Below are positions 1 to 11,495 of a stretch of DNA of 64,000 bases, in pieces; within the stretch, counting starts at the first letter, position 1, and each line of letters opens with the position of its first letter. A model generated the notes under the pieces. That model made no database searches. It saw only the letters and a program-made list of their open reading frames with translations, and was not told where the DNA came from. Location: positions 526,001 to 590,000 of the forward strand of contig JAMWET010003419.1 in NCBI GenBank assembly GCA_024036415.1, given 5' to 3'. Source of the DNA: Prochilodus magdalenae (Eukaryota > Chordata > Actinopteri > Characiformes > Prochilodontidae). The translations under genes were made by a program, and so were the position numbers.

Positions 1-17
1 GTGATGATGGTGATGAA

Positions 18-55
<38 letters not shown>
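1..55. repeat. (GAT)n microsatellite
   Basis: Near-perfect trinucleotide array at the left edge of the window, so its true length is unknown. The first units are interrupted (GGT, AAG) and the rest are pure GAT. Confidence 0.95.
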
Positions 56-514
56 GTTTAAAGTGAGTGTACTTTTAGTTGCAAGTCTTCTATTCATATT
101 AAACTATAACACATTAAGGCTTATTGTAGCTGCTAATACTACCTCCTTCCACTACAGCTGGACTCTTTAAATCTTTATTATCTTCATTTAAAAAAAACAT
201 CTAAAAAAAGGAAAACTGAATTCCTGCCACTTTAGAGAAATGAAAGATGTTTAAGTAAATGTTGTTAAGGTTTTAAAGCATGCCATTCTTTCCAGGCAGC
301 GATGCAATGTCACAAAATACATTTTTCCAATAACATGACCAGTTTATGCCCGTCCATTCATTCTGGAGGTTTAAGAACAGAGCTGCTTTTTTGAAGCTCA
401 CTGAAAAATGATAGTGGCATCTTGATTGCCATCTTGATTCCTCAAGTTAAGATGATCTTCACTGTTATACATGATTTTTTTTTTTTTTTATCATTTTGAA
501 TTCTGCAGTTTTTC
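56..514. other. AT-rich unassigned sequence
   Basis: No gene or recognised repeat. A T-run lies at about 475-490. Confidence 0.5.
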
Positions 515-630
515 TATATTTTGTGTGCAAATTTCATGAGGAATGACAGTACAGAAGGTTTTTGCCCTCTCCTGAAACCGTACCATTTTGGAGGTGCTTG
601 TTTATGCTGAACAGTGACGAATGCTTGTAA
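515..630 (+). mobile_element. fragment of short TIR element (same family as 29315-29569)
   Basis: The stretch with AAATTTCATGAGGAAT, GCCCTCTCCTGAAA and ATTTTGGAGG matches, in order, the right half of the complete copy at 29315-29569. The terminal GGACAGCGACGAT is degraded to GAACAGTGACGAAT. Confidence 0.6.
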
Positions 631-1399
631 GAATTGGATTAGAAGGCGATGATATCATCATAAAAGAGAATAATAGAAAAATAATAAAAATAGAAAGATA
701 ATCTTTGCTTTTTTTTAAGAGTAACATTTATATCATATAAATCTTATTTACAAATTAGCTGCTGCTTTCTAACAGGTTCTTTAAAAAACTCAAATTCTGA
801 AAAGACAATATTAAAGGCTCATCTCACAGAACACTGAAGGTTCTGGGAAATCTCCTCAGTCTGTATGTAGGAAGTAGCTGCTTTTGTGATTTTAAAAAAC
901 AGTGCAGTTTCATAACCAGTTTAGCTCCGACCGTTAATGCCGAGGCTCTAAGAAGTTGGCTGCTCTTTAAACAAAGTACAACACAAGGCATCTGATCAGA
1001 ATAGGGTGCTATTACATATTCCCGCCCTAAGAACACAGTAATAAACACAGCCTGGTAAGGGATAAGAAGGGCTTGGAAATCGTTAACATGTATATAATTT
1101 ATATCAAAGTCAAAGTGAACTTGATTGTCATTCAGGAGTGCATAGCTGAACAAGATTTCGTTTCTCCAAAATATAAACACACGAGACTTCTAGTAACATA
1201 ACAGTGTAGACAAGACATGTAATAAATATAGAAGGGGCGGAGCAACACATAGGAAATTATACATTACATTTTCAGAAATGTTGCACTTTGTATAAAAAAT
1301 ATTGCTATGTTTCTAAGTGATAATATTATGGCACACTGTAACATATAATGTAAACTTAACACTGTAGCTGTACTTAACACTGGAAAGTGATAAAATGCT
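631..1399. other. AT-rich unassigned sequence
   Basis: Nothing recognised. A 118-codon frame on the minus strand (824-1180) has no domain I recognise and is treated as chance. Confidence 0.5.
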
Positions 1400-1531
1400 T
1401 GATTATAGTAAACAGTGAGATTACTGCACATTATCACATGCTGCGGTAGCGTTTACCAGAGGGCAGCAGTCTGAACAGTCCATGAGCTGTGGCTCTGCTG
1501 TGGTACCATGACGGGTACAGATCTTGTACAG
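1400..1531. mobile_element. possible LINE fragment beside the minisatellite
   Basis: The phrase GCGGTAGCGTTTACCAGAGG followed by GCAGCAGTCTGAACAG resembles a motif I associate with fish LINE (L2-like) 3' regions. This is recognition from memory on a short stretch. The sequence runs straight into the 20-bp minisatellite, which may have grown from its edge. Confidence 0.3.
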
Positions 1532-2336
1532 GTGGAGGTGAGGTCCTGATGATGGAAGTGAGGTCCTGATGATGGAAGTGAGGTCCTGATGATGGAAGTG
1601 AGGTTCTGATGATGGAAGTGAGGTTCTGATGATGGAAGTGAGGTTTGGATGATGGAAGTGAGGTTCTGATGATGGAAGTGAGGTCCTGATGATGGAAGTG
1701 AGGTTTGGATGATGGAAGTGAGGTCCTGATGATGGAAGTGAGGTTCTAATGATGGAAGTGAGGTCCTGATGATGGAAGTGAGGTTCTGATGATGGAAGTG
1801 AGGTCCTGATGATGGAAGTGAGGTCCTGATGATGGAAGTGAGGTTCTGATGATGGAAGTGAGGTCCTGATGATGGAAGTGAGGTTCGGATGATGAAAGTG
1901 AGGTCCTGATGATGTAAGTGAGGTCCTGATGATGGAAGTGAGGTTCGGATGATGGAAGTGAGGTTCGGATGATGGACGTGAGGTCCTGATGATGGAAGTG
2001 AGGTCCTGATGATGGAAGTGAGGTCCTGATGATGGAAGTGAGGTTCTGAAAAGAAGTGAGGTTCTGATAAGAATTGAGGTTCGGATGATGGAAGTGAGGT
2101 CCTGATGATGGAAATGAGGTTCTGATGATGGAAGTGAGGTCCTGATGATGGTAATGAGGTCCTGATGATGGAAGTGAGGTTCTGATAATGGAAGTCAGAT
2201 TCTGATGATGGAAGTGAGTTTCTGATGATGGAAGTGAGGTTCTGATGATGGAAGTGAGGTCCTGATGATGGAAGTGAGGTCCTGATGATGGAAGTGAGGT
2301 TCTGATGATGGAAGTGAGGTTAGGATAAGAAGTCAG
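1532..2336. repeat. 20-bp minisatellite
   Basis: About 40 tandem copies of a 20-base unit, AGGTCCTGATGATGGAAGTG, with frequent CC/TC/TT variation at one dinucleotide and a few one-base indels near 2048-2080. Because 20 is not a multiple of three but 60 is, the minus strand reads through without stops as a 20-residue repeat rich in HHQ, LTSIIRTS and LPSS. That explains the 198-codon open frame at 1746-2342, which is not a gene. Confidence 0.95.
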
Positions 2337-3655
2337 GTACATATTCAGTATTTACAATTCTTACTAGTTACTGTGAGACCTCGGTTGGATGGGAGAATTA
2401 CATGGAGATGTCAGCCTTGATTGTTTTTGCAAAATACAGGAGAACCAATCAGAATGGAGCTTATTTACATATATCAGCCTTAAAGGCACAGTAACGAACA
2501 CTGCCTGTTTGATTCCAAAGGGATAAAGGAGGAGCATGGTTAAATCCTGGGGGGAAATAACAGATATAGGCCATTTAACAACACGGATTTAGAAAGTATC
2601 TATCATCTGATGAAGCCAAATGATCAGTTAAGCACAAATCTCAATGTGGAGTGACATTATCACACAACTCCTTACTGATTAGGGGAACCGATCGTGGACT
2701 GGAGGGTTTACTTCCTCCTATAGGCAAGCACTTTCAGGCAGCTTACAACCTGGTAACTGATGAACCTTTGTTAACCATTTTGCCTGCACTTTAACAACAC
2801 AGGAGATTAAATCATTCCAACGTTTTGCCAGGGACTGCCAAGAAGTTCCACGCGTATACATTTTCCAGGGTTGTTTGTTTCCAGTCCAGTGCTTTGATAC
2901 TGTATCTGGTGGAGGGAAACAGTTGCAGAATTTTCTCTAAATAAGTCTAAGCCATGCGACTGGATCTGCATAAAGTCATTCTTGTGCATTTAACCCAGAG
3001 GAATAATTCCTCAGAGATTACGTTCAAACGAAGAGAGGGGGACCAAAGTCTTTATCATGTTATCCCTCCTAAAGCCGATCCCATTCCACTAAAACTGGAA
3101 TGACATCATACGGAATTTCTCCGCTTATCTAAATTTTACGAGGATGTTTTTTTTAGTAAATAATTTCTCTCTAAAACCTCCCAGAATATTTTATGTGGGG
3201 TGATTTTTTCCTCTTTTCCTCGCGCGCGTTTGATTTCTCATTCCTCTGTACTTTGGCAACGCACCTTAGAGATTAGCACTCTTCTCAAAGCTCTAGACTC
3301 CCACTGAGCATGCAGAAGTGATCCGGGCCCTGCCTCGCAGATCAATCTAAGCTGGAGGTGGGAGATGAACGTAGCGCTGTCTACGGAGGCGCTGACCCTT
3401 ATTTCAGGCCTGTTTCCCTCCTCGGCTCCTCTGCGACTTTGAACATTGTCCTCCAAAAATGTTAATGAAGATTTCTCACATTCTGTGTTGGACCAGGTGC
3501 ACCAGAAACCACTGTGTCACAGACTGTCTACTCCAGTGGTCTTCAGGTACATGTATAGGGGCAATTCAGTGCAGAAGACATAAGCTATCCTATAGAATCT
3601 AGTTACATAAATAGTTATTATTTGGTATTAAGGCTGCCCAGTGCAGGATGTTTTT
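2337..3655. other. unassigned sequence
   Basis: No recognised gene. AAAGGCACAGTAACGAACAC near 2485 resembles a phrase common in fish repeats but could not be placed. Short minus-strand frames (2807-2989, 3238-3456) have no domain I recognise. Confidence 0.4.
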
Positions 3656-3875
3656 GGGGGATGCACTGATACCTTTTTTCCCTTTCCGATACTGATATCT
3701 GACCCTTGCGTAATGGCCGATACAGAGTAACGATGTCATTGCTAACTCTATCCAACCTAACTAATCGATAAGTCCTGATATTTATATAATTCCACTTTCA
3801 GAATATTTCATTGGGTTACTCAATGGGTAAATCTTATCTCCATTTTTATCATTGCTTACTACACTCACCATCCAA
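3656..3875 (+). repeat. hAT-like short repeat, copy 1
   Basis: Shares with 5396-5575, in the same order, ACTGATACC, TTTCCGATACTGATATCTGA, GGCCGATAC, ATTGCTAACTCTATCCA and AAATCTTATCTCCATTTT. The GATACCGATA/TATCGGCC character is typical of a common fish hAT-type non-autonomous repeat. The superfamily assignment is from memory. Confidence 0.6.
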
Positions 3876-4242
3876 ATAACAGGTGCACCCAGAAGGTGCA
3901 GTGTCAGCAAATAAGAATGAAATTATGATTTTAAAATTAAATGTCCCATTCCACCAACAGTAACATGTAGAAGTGCAGGTACTGTGTACTGATGAATACT
4001 ACCCCAGTTCAAACACCGAATAGCACAGTGCACAGATAAACATGTGGTGTGTACATGTAAACCTGGCTTTTCAAAAGCCATTTATCTCAGAGTTTCTCAA
4101 GATGTGGCCTGCAGAGCACCGGTGGCCCATAAAGCACCCTCTAGTGGTCTGGGCATGTACTCAGGTGGAGGCAGTAGTCTGTAGTGGGCTGGAAATATCA
4201 TATTTAACCATATTAATGTTATATTGAGTATAGTTTTATATA

Positions 4243-4775
4243 CAGGGGTTGGACAATGAAACTGAAACACCTGGTTTTAGACCACAATCATTTATTAGTA
4301 TGGTGTAGGGCCTCCTTTTGTGGCCAATACAGCGTCAGTTCATCTTGGGAATGACATATACTGCGTCCTGCACAGTGGTCAGAGGGATTTTAAGCCATTC
4401 TTCTTGCAGGATAGTGGCCAGGTCACTACGTGATGCTGGTGGAGGTTCGTCCTTCTTGGTGGTATGTTGACATTACCCTGGATACCGTGGCTCTTGATAC
4501 ATCACAAAGACTTGCTGTCTTGGTCACAGATGCGCCAGCAAGACGTGCACCAACAGTTTGTCCTCTTTTGAACTCTGGTATGTCTCCCATAATGCTGTGT
4601 GCATTGCAGTATTTTGAGCAGAACTGGGCTCTTACCTGCTAACTGAACCTTCACACTCTGCTCTTACTGGTGCAATGTGCAGTTAATGAAGATTGGCCAC
4701 CAGGCTGGTCCAATTTAGCCATGAGACCTCCCACACTAAAATGACAGTTGTTTCAGTTTCATTGTCCAACCCCTG
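4243..4775 (-). mobile_element. Tc1-like internal-deletion element, copy 1 (type A)
   Basis: A 533-bp element with a TA target duplication on each side (4241-4242, 4776-4777). Its terminal inverted repeats begin CAGGGGTTGGACAATGAAAC and continue to about 30 bp. The minus strand encodes the start and the end of a Tc1 transposase joined by a deletion of the whole catalytic core. It has the same length and structure as the copy at 36084-36616, so it is a propagated deletion derivative (a MITE), not a one-off. Confidence 0.92.
4295..4590 (-). pseudogene. deleted Tc1 transposase (N-terminal HTH plus C-terminal tail)
   Basis: The frame starts at an ATG (4590, minus strand) with MGDIPEFKRGQTVGARLAG, followed by a helix-turn-helix (ASVTKTASLCDVSRATVSRV), and stops after about 52 residues. 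Further on come LATILQEEWLKIP and, in another frame, the canonical Tc1 C-terminus AVLATKGGPTPY with a stop just before the terminal repeat. The DD(E/D) catalytic domain (about 200 residues in the family) is absent. The junction breaks the frame, so at most a short DNA-binding peptide could be made. There is no sign that it is expressed. Confidence 0.85.
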
Positions 4776-5395
4776 TATGTAAATGTATTAATGTACACAT
4801 GTACTAATAACAATGTTGCGGTAGCAGCAGAGCTCATTAAACATCTTCCTTTTAAGGCTACATAGCCGTATTTATATTGTATTTATAATCAGCTTTTTAA
4901 AGTTGATCCTAGTTTTGTGGTGGGCCGCTATGCTAATGTATATAATATATGCATGTATAATGTATATGGCAGTTTATATCAAGTAACAGGAACCCATTAC
5001 CTGAATGGCGGAGCCAGTGATCTCCCACTGTGTAGTCAGTCAGCTGCAGTTAATGCTGTTATCGAGGGAGTGAACATTAAAGAGATATATGGATGGAATG
5101 ACCGATCTCCTGGGGTAATGATACTGTGACCACTTGCCCCACATGTGGTCTCACGGTCTATTGTCCCTTCAAGCGCAGAAATCAGCTGTGCTATAGCTGG
5201 ACTGAACTAAAGCAGAGACTGACTCTCATAAATGCCAATGAGGAGATGAAAGTATGAGGTAGCAGGGTTTCTTAACTGATTGCCAACCATTGGTTGTGGC
5301 GATTATGGGCATGTTCAACATTTACAGGGTTTCACTAAATTTGATTACATAACTGTGATATAGTCTCCTGGGTTACAAACTGATGGTTACTAAAT
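4776..5395. other. unassigned sequence
   Basis: No gene or recognisable repeat seen. Confidence 0.4.
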
Positions 5396-5575
5396 GGATT
5401 CACTGATACCTTTTTCCATTTCCGATACTGATATCTGATCCTTACGTATTGGCCGATACCGAGTACTGATGCCATTGCTAACTCTATCCATCCTAACTAA
5501 ATAACAGCACTCCAAGCCTGAGGGAATTCCACTTCCTCGTTAAATCTTATCTCCATTTTAGCATACTCTTAGCAT
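5396..5575 (+). repeat. hAT-like short repeat, copy 2
   Basis: Partner of 3656-3875 in the same orientation, sharing the same ordered phrases. An extra stretch (AACAGCACTCCAAGCC) occurs in place of the other copy's middle. Confidence 0.6.
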
Positions 5576-6744
5576 GACTAGATTTATATTGCTGATCATC
5601 TACATCAACAAAAATATAGGAGGCTGGGCTTTCCAGTAGTTTGAGATTGGATGACTGATAGGATGGCTTTCAACACTTGGCAGTACAGTACTTTGCAGGA
5701 ATGAGCCATTTACAAAACCTTTTGTCAAAACAGTACTGTGTCTACCAGCAGTCTCTGAGAAATTAGCAGGCAGCTGCAGTTATTAGGGTCAGGGTGGTTC
5801 TTGACGTCAGATGGGAGGCATCTTTGTTGGGAACAGTACGTTTTGCTAGCCTTATCTTTGTCAGAAAGGAATCAGAGCATGTTTTGATATGCTTTTCATG
5901 TCAAAACTGACAAACAAGAAAATGAATTTGCTTAATTAAGCCATTAAAGAAGGATTCCACTGAGATTTCAGAAGTTCTGCATAAATCAACGCTTAAGACG
6001 TAAACAAAGTGGTTTGATGTGAAATTCTCCTTTCTGAAGAAACTTTCTGACATTGTTTATAGTGGAGGGGATAAAAACCGAGCACAGATAAGTCCAACAC
6101 AGAAAAGTTTTAAAAGTTCACTGTGGCTTTGTTTCAACAACCTCATGCAGCATCTACATTTACAGTATTTACATACAGAGTTCCTGGATTGTTGCTTCAG
6201 ATCTTGTACTGATGACGAAAGCACCGGACCACTCTATAAAATCTTCTCCCACCCCAACAGCCCCCGCCGCCGCCCCCCAAAGACTCTCAATGGTCATGTG
6301 TGAAGATGTTTCCTCATGCTCCCTGAACCACCCTTTCACAATCATTGTCGTTCTGGAATATGGCTGTGCTATCAGGGAAGAAGGCAATTAATGGGACAAC
6401 CTGGTCGTTCAGTACATTACGGTGGCCAGCTGGCTCCATTTATTACCACATAACATTGCTGAGCCTCGACCTGACCCACTGATGGAGCTCCAGATCTAAA
6501 CACACCCTCCATTTTTTGTATGACGGCCACTATGCATGACGAGCACCTCGCTTTATGCGCTACCCTTCTTACCCTGACGTGCCCGTCGCTCTGGAATAGG
6601 GTTAATCTCGACTCATTACAGTACATGACCTTTATCCATCGCTCTAGAGGCCAGGCTTTTTAATTCTCTAGGAAACTGAAGTGTTTTTTTTTGTCTTGCT
6701 AACAAATGCTTCTCTTATGGCCACACAGCTGTTTAATGCTAAAT
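5576..6744. other. unassigned sequence
   Basis: No recognised gene. Overlapping short frames on both strands at 6019-6626 cancel each other as coding evidence. A short C-rich tract (CCCCCGCCGCCGCCCCCC-like) lies near 6261. Confidence 0.4.
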
Positions 6745-7040
6745 CTGTGAGTTCTGGGACAGTCGTGGGCTGGAGGTTAGGGAACCAGCCTTGTGACCGG
6801 AGGGTCGCCGGTTCGATTCCCTGAACTGACAGTAACGACTGAGGTGCCCTTGAGCAAGGCACCTCACCCCCAATTGTTCCCCAGGTGCCGTGGATAGGGC
6901 TGCCCACCGCTCCGGGTAAGTGTGCCCACTGCCCCCTAGTGTGTGTGTTCACTAGTGAGTGTGTTTGTGGTGTTTCACTTCACGGATGGGTTAAATGCGG
7001 AGACTAAATTTCCCCACTGTGGGATCAACAAGGGATTCAA
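6745..7040 (+). mobile_element. tRNA-derived SINE (family 1)
   Basis: The head carries a box B-like GGTTCGATTCC at about 6811. The body is the familiar fish SINE text TTGAGCAAGGCACCTCACCC, CCGTGGATAGGGCTGCCCAC, CACTGCCCCCTAGTGTGTG and TTTCACTTCACGGATGGG, and the tail is GTGGGATCAACAAGGGAT followed by A-rich sequence. It is not a functional tRNA gene because the body continues for more than 200 bp. A piece of the same head is at 11430-11495 on the opposite strand. Confidence 0.9.
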
Positions 7041-7395
7041 ATCTTAAAATTAAAAATCTTGTATGTGTTACTTTCACTATTAAACCTAGCCAGCAACACA
7101 TTCAACATTTGTCTCCTCCCAAAGCTGATTAAGGTTTTCCACTGTCATTCCAGATATGAATAAGGCATTGGCCAGTTCTTAAACCAATTACAGTCATTTC
7201 TCCGAAATTGTTTTCTTCGCTTGATAGTAATTTGACCATTCAGTTTTTCTATGACCACAGTATACATTTCCCCATATGGTGGTTTAAGAAATATTAATAT
7301 ATTAATATATTTATTTATATATTAATCAAATAGTAATTATATATAATATTCTTAATCAAAAGCTGTAATTATCTAAGCCAGAATATTATCTTATA
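7041..7395. other. AT-rich unassigned sequence
   Basis: A/T-rich with ATTAATATATT-type runs near 7290-7330. No gene seen. Confidence 0.5.
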
Positions 7396-7580
7396 TAAAT
7401 CCAGATGTCAGGCAGTGTATTTCAGATTTATCACTATTTAACATATAACCCAGAAAGCATGTGTAGGTTCACTGGTTGTTTGGATAATGAATCAAATCGC
7501 TGTTTCTGTGTTGTAGACATCATGACAAAGTTTCTCTACAATGAATAAATGAATAAATACGCATGTTTCACATCAAGCGG
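7396..7580 (+). repeat. dispersed repeat pair member (with 57355-57560)
   Basis: Shares the ordered phrases CAGATTTAT, GAAGCATGTGTAGGTT/GAAGACATGTGTGGGTTA, TGGTTGTTT, TGTTGTAGAC, GTTTCTCTA and TTCACATCAA with 57355-57560. The family is not identified. Confidence 0.55.
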
Positions 7581-9941
7581 GGGCTACATATACATCAGTG
7601 TATGACTGAATTCAGCAGACAAGATTATTTTTTGACGTTGAAAACTCTCACAAACTGAACAACATTGTTCCCATGCTGTTGACCCCCAAATAGTGAACAG
7701 ATAGTACTAGGGTTAGGCCAATTCTGAAATCCCAGTTTAATCCACGATGGTATCACAATAGACCAGTCCTAGAATACCAATACCAATACCTGGAATACCA
7801 TGTTTGCCTTACTTTAGCATTACTGCACCAGGGCTGTAGTTCATAGTGCACTTAGTTGGTGGTATCTATTAGCAATGTAGACAATACCAGTTAATGATAA
7901 AAGCCCTCTGCTTGTCACACAGCGATGAGATTGAGGCTGATACTGGCCTTTCATCCAACCATTTGATGATCCATTCAAAGAAACAGCCCAAACAAAAACT
8001 GTAGGCTTTTAATTTAGAAGTATTTCCTAATATTCATCTGTAATTACTATTTGAGGTGGGACCCTCTCTGTTCAGGACACCACCTATTACTGCTAATAGC
8101 TTATAAATATGTTTATCTGGCTGTTAATGTATTAATGACATTTAAATATGTTATGCCTGAAACATAAAACGCTAATACACCATTGTTGGGTCAGATTCGG
8201 AATGGGATGTTTATAGACGAGTACTTAATTAATTAAAGAATGCATTAGGATTTAATGTGAATTGTTAACTTTCCTGGCAACCTCATTAATATGAGCCCTA
8301 TGGGCATTGCAGTACTATAATTTCAACTGTATCCTGCAGGCTCCTCTTTCTCTCTCTCTCTCACTCTCTTTCTCTCACGTCAAACCCAACCCCCCCACAC
8401 CCCACCCTCGTCCCTCTACCCTCCTCCCTCTCTCTGGCTATTTCATGCTGCTACAGATTGATTGCTGACAAAGTAATTAATCACTGGGAGAAATGAAGCA
8501 GCTCGCTGGCCCATGTGCGAGTAGCAGAAGCAGCTGAGATGATTCGCCGAGGTCTGACGCACATCACCAAGTTGAGCTTAGTCATTTCAGAAAGGTATGT
8601 GCTTCATTCAAAACTTAAAGAAAGCTTCATTTGCATTTGCAAAAACACCTTCCTTATAGGTCAGGTATATTGTACCTGGCCTACTGGTTCAAAGCCAAAG
8701 CTGAAAACACATTTCAGAATTTCACCTGTGCTTCGAGTGACCATGTGCCTTAATTATTCTGATACGGCTGAACATTTCATTTAATTACTACCAAAACAAT
8801 CATGTGAATCCCGGAGCTGTACCCAAGGTTTCAGCAGTGACAATTTTAGCTCATTTTTAGCAGAACTCAAAAACCCTGGTCAGCATAGGAGGCAATCACA
8901 GCTCTGAACAGTACACACATAAAATCATAAACTGTCCCATTAAAGGACAAGAATGTGCAGAAAGAATTCGGTAGTGACAGTTTTTAATGTTACAGACTAA
9001 TTTTCAGACCTTAAAACATTGGGCTCTAAATGCTCACCAATAATTCATGAGTGACAGGGATGCAGGGGCATGGCCAAAATCAGCCCTGCCTATAAACTAA
9101 AACTGGTTGTGTATATGCAATGACATAAAAACTTTTTTTTCTGATATTTTCTAAAAGCAGTCAATTTATGTATCCAAAAATAACTAAATGAACATCTTTC
9201 AACTTAAAAAAAACTTTATTTTAATTAATTTAGTGTATTACTATTCTGTTAATGGCTTTGGGTTAAATAAACCATAAGATAATATATTTATATTTTTTTT
9301 ACTGTAGAAGATTCAATAATATTTTTACTGTAGAAAGTTATTCATTGTCCAGGAGCATAAGAAGGGAGAAGTCAAAAGACACACAAGAGATTCCAAAATC
9401 AGGAAGGAAAGAGGTGCCAACTTTATCTCTCTTAGCGACTAGTCAGAATAACGGTATTATAACAGGAAGTATCAAAATTAAAACCAAAATAATTTAATGG
9501 GAAAGCCCTAGTTAGTCAGGTCCATCAGTACCCTTGGCCCCATCCTCCATGTACCTAAGTCCAGTCCTGGTCCCAGTTTAGTAAGTGTGTTAAGAACATG
9601 GAAATCATCCATCTGTGTTCACAACAAACCTGTGCTGTAAAGAAATCTAGGGTAGGTCTAAGGGATGTCCAATTATCTCACCAGTTATCTGACTATACTG
9701 TCATATGATGATATGACATTTCTTTAAATAAGCAAAATTACCTGGCGGTATAGTGGGATATTTCTGCTGACTGAAATTATATTAAAAAAGGTATAGAAAT
9801 TATTTATAATCTCATTTATAAACATACAAAAATACTAAAATGAAAAATATTTGATATATCAACTAGATATAGGATTTTTTTTATTGCCAAGGTTTCACAT
9901 TTTGCACATTTTTCAAATTTTTTTTAATGTATCTTTTCTTA
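7581..9941. other. unassigned sequence with a pyrimidine-rich tract
   Basis: CT-rich then C-rich sequence at about 8341-8435. The block at 8450-8560 (ATTGATTGCTGACAAAGTAA and GTAATTAATCACTGGG) is unique-looking and AT-motif rich. No gene is recognised; the 89-codon plus frame at 8515-8784 matches nothing I know. Confidence 0.4.
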
Positions 9942-10266
9942 CACTGCAAAAACATCTAGTGAAAATCATATGATAACTTACACGGAGTTAATATATCCAA
10001 AATATGAATATATAAAACATATTAAATATATAAAAAATATGCTTGAAACAAGTTGAAGTTGAAATTATTTTCCAATCCAGTTTATTGGAATACTGGTTTA
10101 TCATTTGGGTTACTGAAAAGAAATAAAACATGTCTAGATTAAACACATAATAACTTAATAAAAATGTAATAACTTAACATAATAACCATAATCTTAAAAT
10201 GAAAATAATTAGATATGTTGACTAGGTTAAAGATAATTTACTCGGCAAGATATTGTTTTTGCAGTG
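9942..10266. mobile_element. hAT-like MITE with CACTGCAAAAA ends
   Basis: A 325-bp AT-rich element bounded by CACTGCAAAAACA and its inverse TGTTTTTGCAGTG. These terminal repeats are typical of a widespread teleost hAT-type non-autonomous family. No transposase is encoded. A clear 8-bp target duplication is not visible in the flanks. Confidence 0.75.
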
Positions 10267-10499
10267 TCTCTTTCAAGACTGAGGAATTGTAGGTTTGATC
10301 ATTTGTGGATGTTTAATTAATGAGAAATCACTGAGAGTACGTCTCATTTCCAGTGAGCACCCAGTATAAACTTTCCTCAGGCTGTAAGTGACACACAGAG
10401 ACGTTTGATGGTAGAATTAAAGGTTTCTTTGCATTCAAACCATCTCTTCTTTTTGTTGAGTTCTTGCCATCCCATAATACCTTGGCCATTTACCTGCTA
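10267..10499. other. unassigned sequence
   Basis: Nothing recognised. Confidence 0.4.
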
Positions 10500-10960
10500 T
10501 TTCCGGCGGCTGGAAACCCAAATGCCATATCGCCAATGTGAGAAGTCTTTAGGACCCTGCAAACCCACACACTTCTACATGGGCTAACAGTGGCTGAAGA
10601 GGAGCAGCACTGGACTGGCCTCGACACTTGCTCACTGGGCAGAACAGGGCCATAAGGAGCAGCCTGAGGGCAAAGCAACTCCCCACACCACTCGAGCAGC
10701 GCCTGCCCGAGCCGCTTCCCCACCGGCTCCGCTGCTGGCCCCTAATTACCAGCGCCTCTCCAGAACGTCCCGCTCCCTCTCCATCTGTCCAGTCACCTCG
10801 TAGAATGGTTAACAAATGGGGGGCCGGCACCCGGACACAGCAGAGGTGGGGCCACAGCAGGGGAGCCTTCGTTTCCCAGCTTGCACCAGCAGGCCCTGGG
10901 CTGGTGGAGCTTGCTGGCCACTACTCATGCGAAGACAGACGGGGAAACATGTACCAGTTA
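10500..10960. other. GC-rich unassigned island
   Basis: Clearly richer in G+C than its AT-rich surroundings. It is open in several frames on both strands (for example 10628-10972 plus, 10549-10830 minus), the pattern expected from high GC rather than from one true exon. The translations match no family I recognise, and no obvious splice-bounded exon is seen. It could be a regulatory element or an old gene fragment. Confidence 0.35.
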
Positions 10961-11071
10961 TTGGGAGAGTAGGAAGGGATGGATTCAGAGGAAGGGAAAA
11001 CAGTGGATGCAATATGTTGCTTTATAGAAAGTTTTGACTTTGGCTGTAAAATTAAAAATGTCATCAAAAAA

Positions 11072-11332
11072 ATATAAATAAATAAATAATAATAATAATA
11101 ATAACAATGATAATAATAATGATAACAACAACAACAACAATAATAGTTATTATTATTATTATTATTATTATTATCAATAATAATAACAATAATAATAACA
11201 ACAATAATAACAGTTATTATTATTATTATTATTATTAACAATAACAATAATAATAACAATAATAACAATAACAACAACAACAACAAAAATAATAATAATA
11301 ATTATAATTAATAATAATAATAATAATAAAAA

Positions 11333-11368
<36 letters not shown>
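11072..11368. repeat. compound (AAT)n/(TTA)n/(AAC)n microsatellite
   Basis: About 300 bp of AAT and AAC repeats interrupted by two blocks of TTA (about 11147-11174 and 11213-11236). The complementary blocks can pair with the flanking AAT, giving hairpin or cruciform potential. The poly-leucine/isoleucine minus frame at 10921-11286 is a by-product. Confidence 0.95.
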
Positions 11369-11369
<1 letters not shown>

Positions 11370-11429
11370 GAATGGTAACTTTATACGCAGTACATAAACA
11401 TAGTGTCTCTTTAAGATTTTTTTTTTAAG

Positions 11430-11495
11430 ATCTTTGAACTGGCAACCTTCCAGGCTGGTTCCCTAACCTCCAGACCACGACTTCCCCCATTACAA
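11430..11495 (-). mobile_element. SINE family 1 head fragment
   Basis: The reverse complement reads AGTCGTGGTCTGGAGGTTAG, GGAACCAGCCT and GGTTGCCAGTTCAAAG, matching the head of the SINE at 6745-7040. The body is missing. Confidence 0.7.

Noticed and set aside
1532..2336. CRISPR-like regular repeats
   Set aside because: No spacers, units directly adjoin, and the context is a vertebrate genome. It is a minisatellite.
1746..2342. 198-codon minus-strand frame rich in HHQ/LTSIIRTS
   Set aside because: Pure translation of the 20-bp minisatellite.
3183..3240. Possible promoter (TATA-like and CGCGCG text)
   Set aside because: No transcript start, exon or conserved arrangement to support it.
4430..4642. 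70-codon plus frame, with equivalents at 36271-36453 and 51983-52300
   Set aside because: Antisense of the deleted Tc1 transposase. It recurs only because the element recurs.
6770..6840. tRNA-like sequence with box B
   Set aside because: Head of a SINE with a body of over 200 bp. The same applies to the family-2 SINE heads at 37.9, 39.2, 50.0 and 62.9 kb.
10921..11286. 121-codon minus frame of poly-Leu/Ile/Tyr
   Set aside because: Translation of the AAT/TTA microsatellite.
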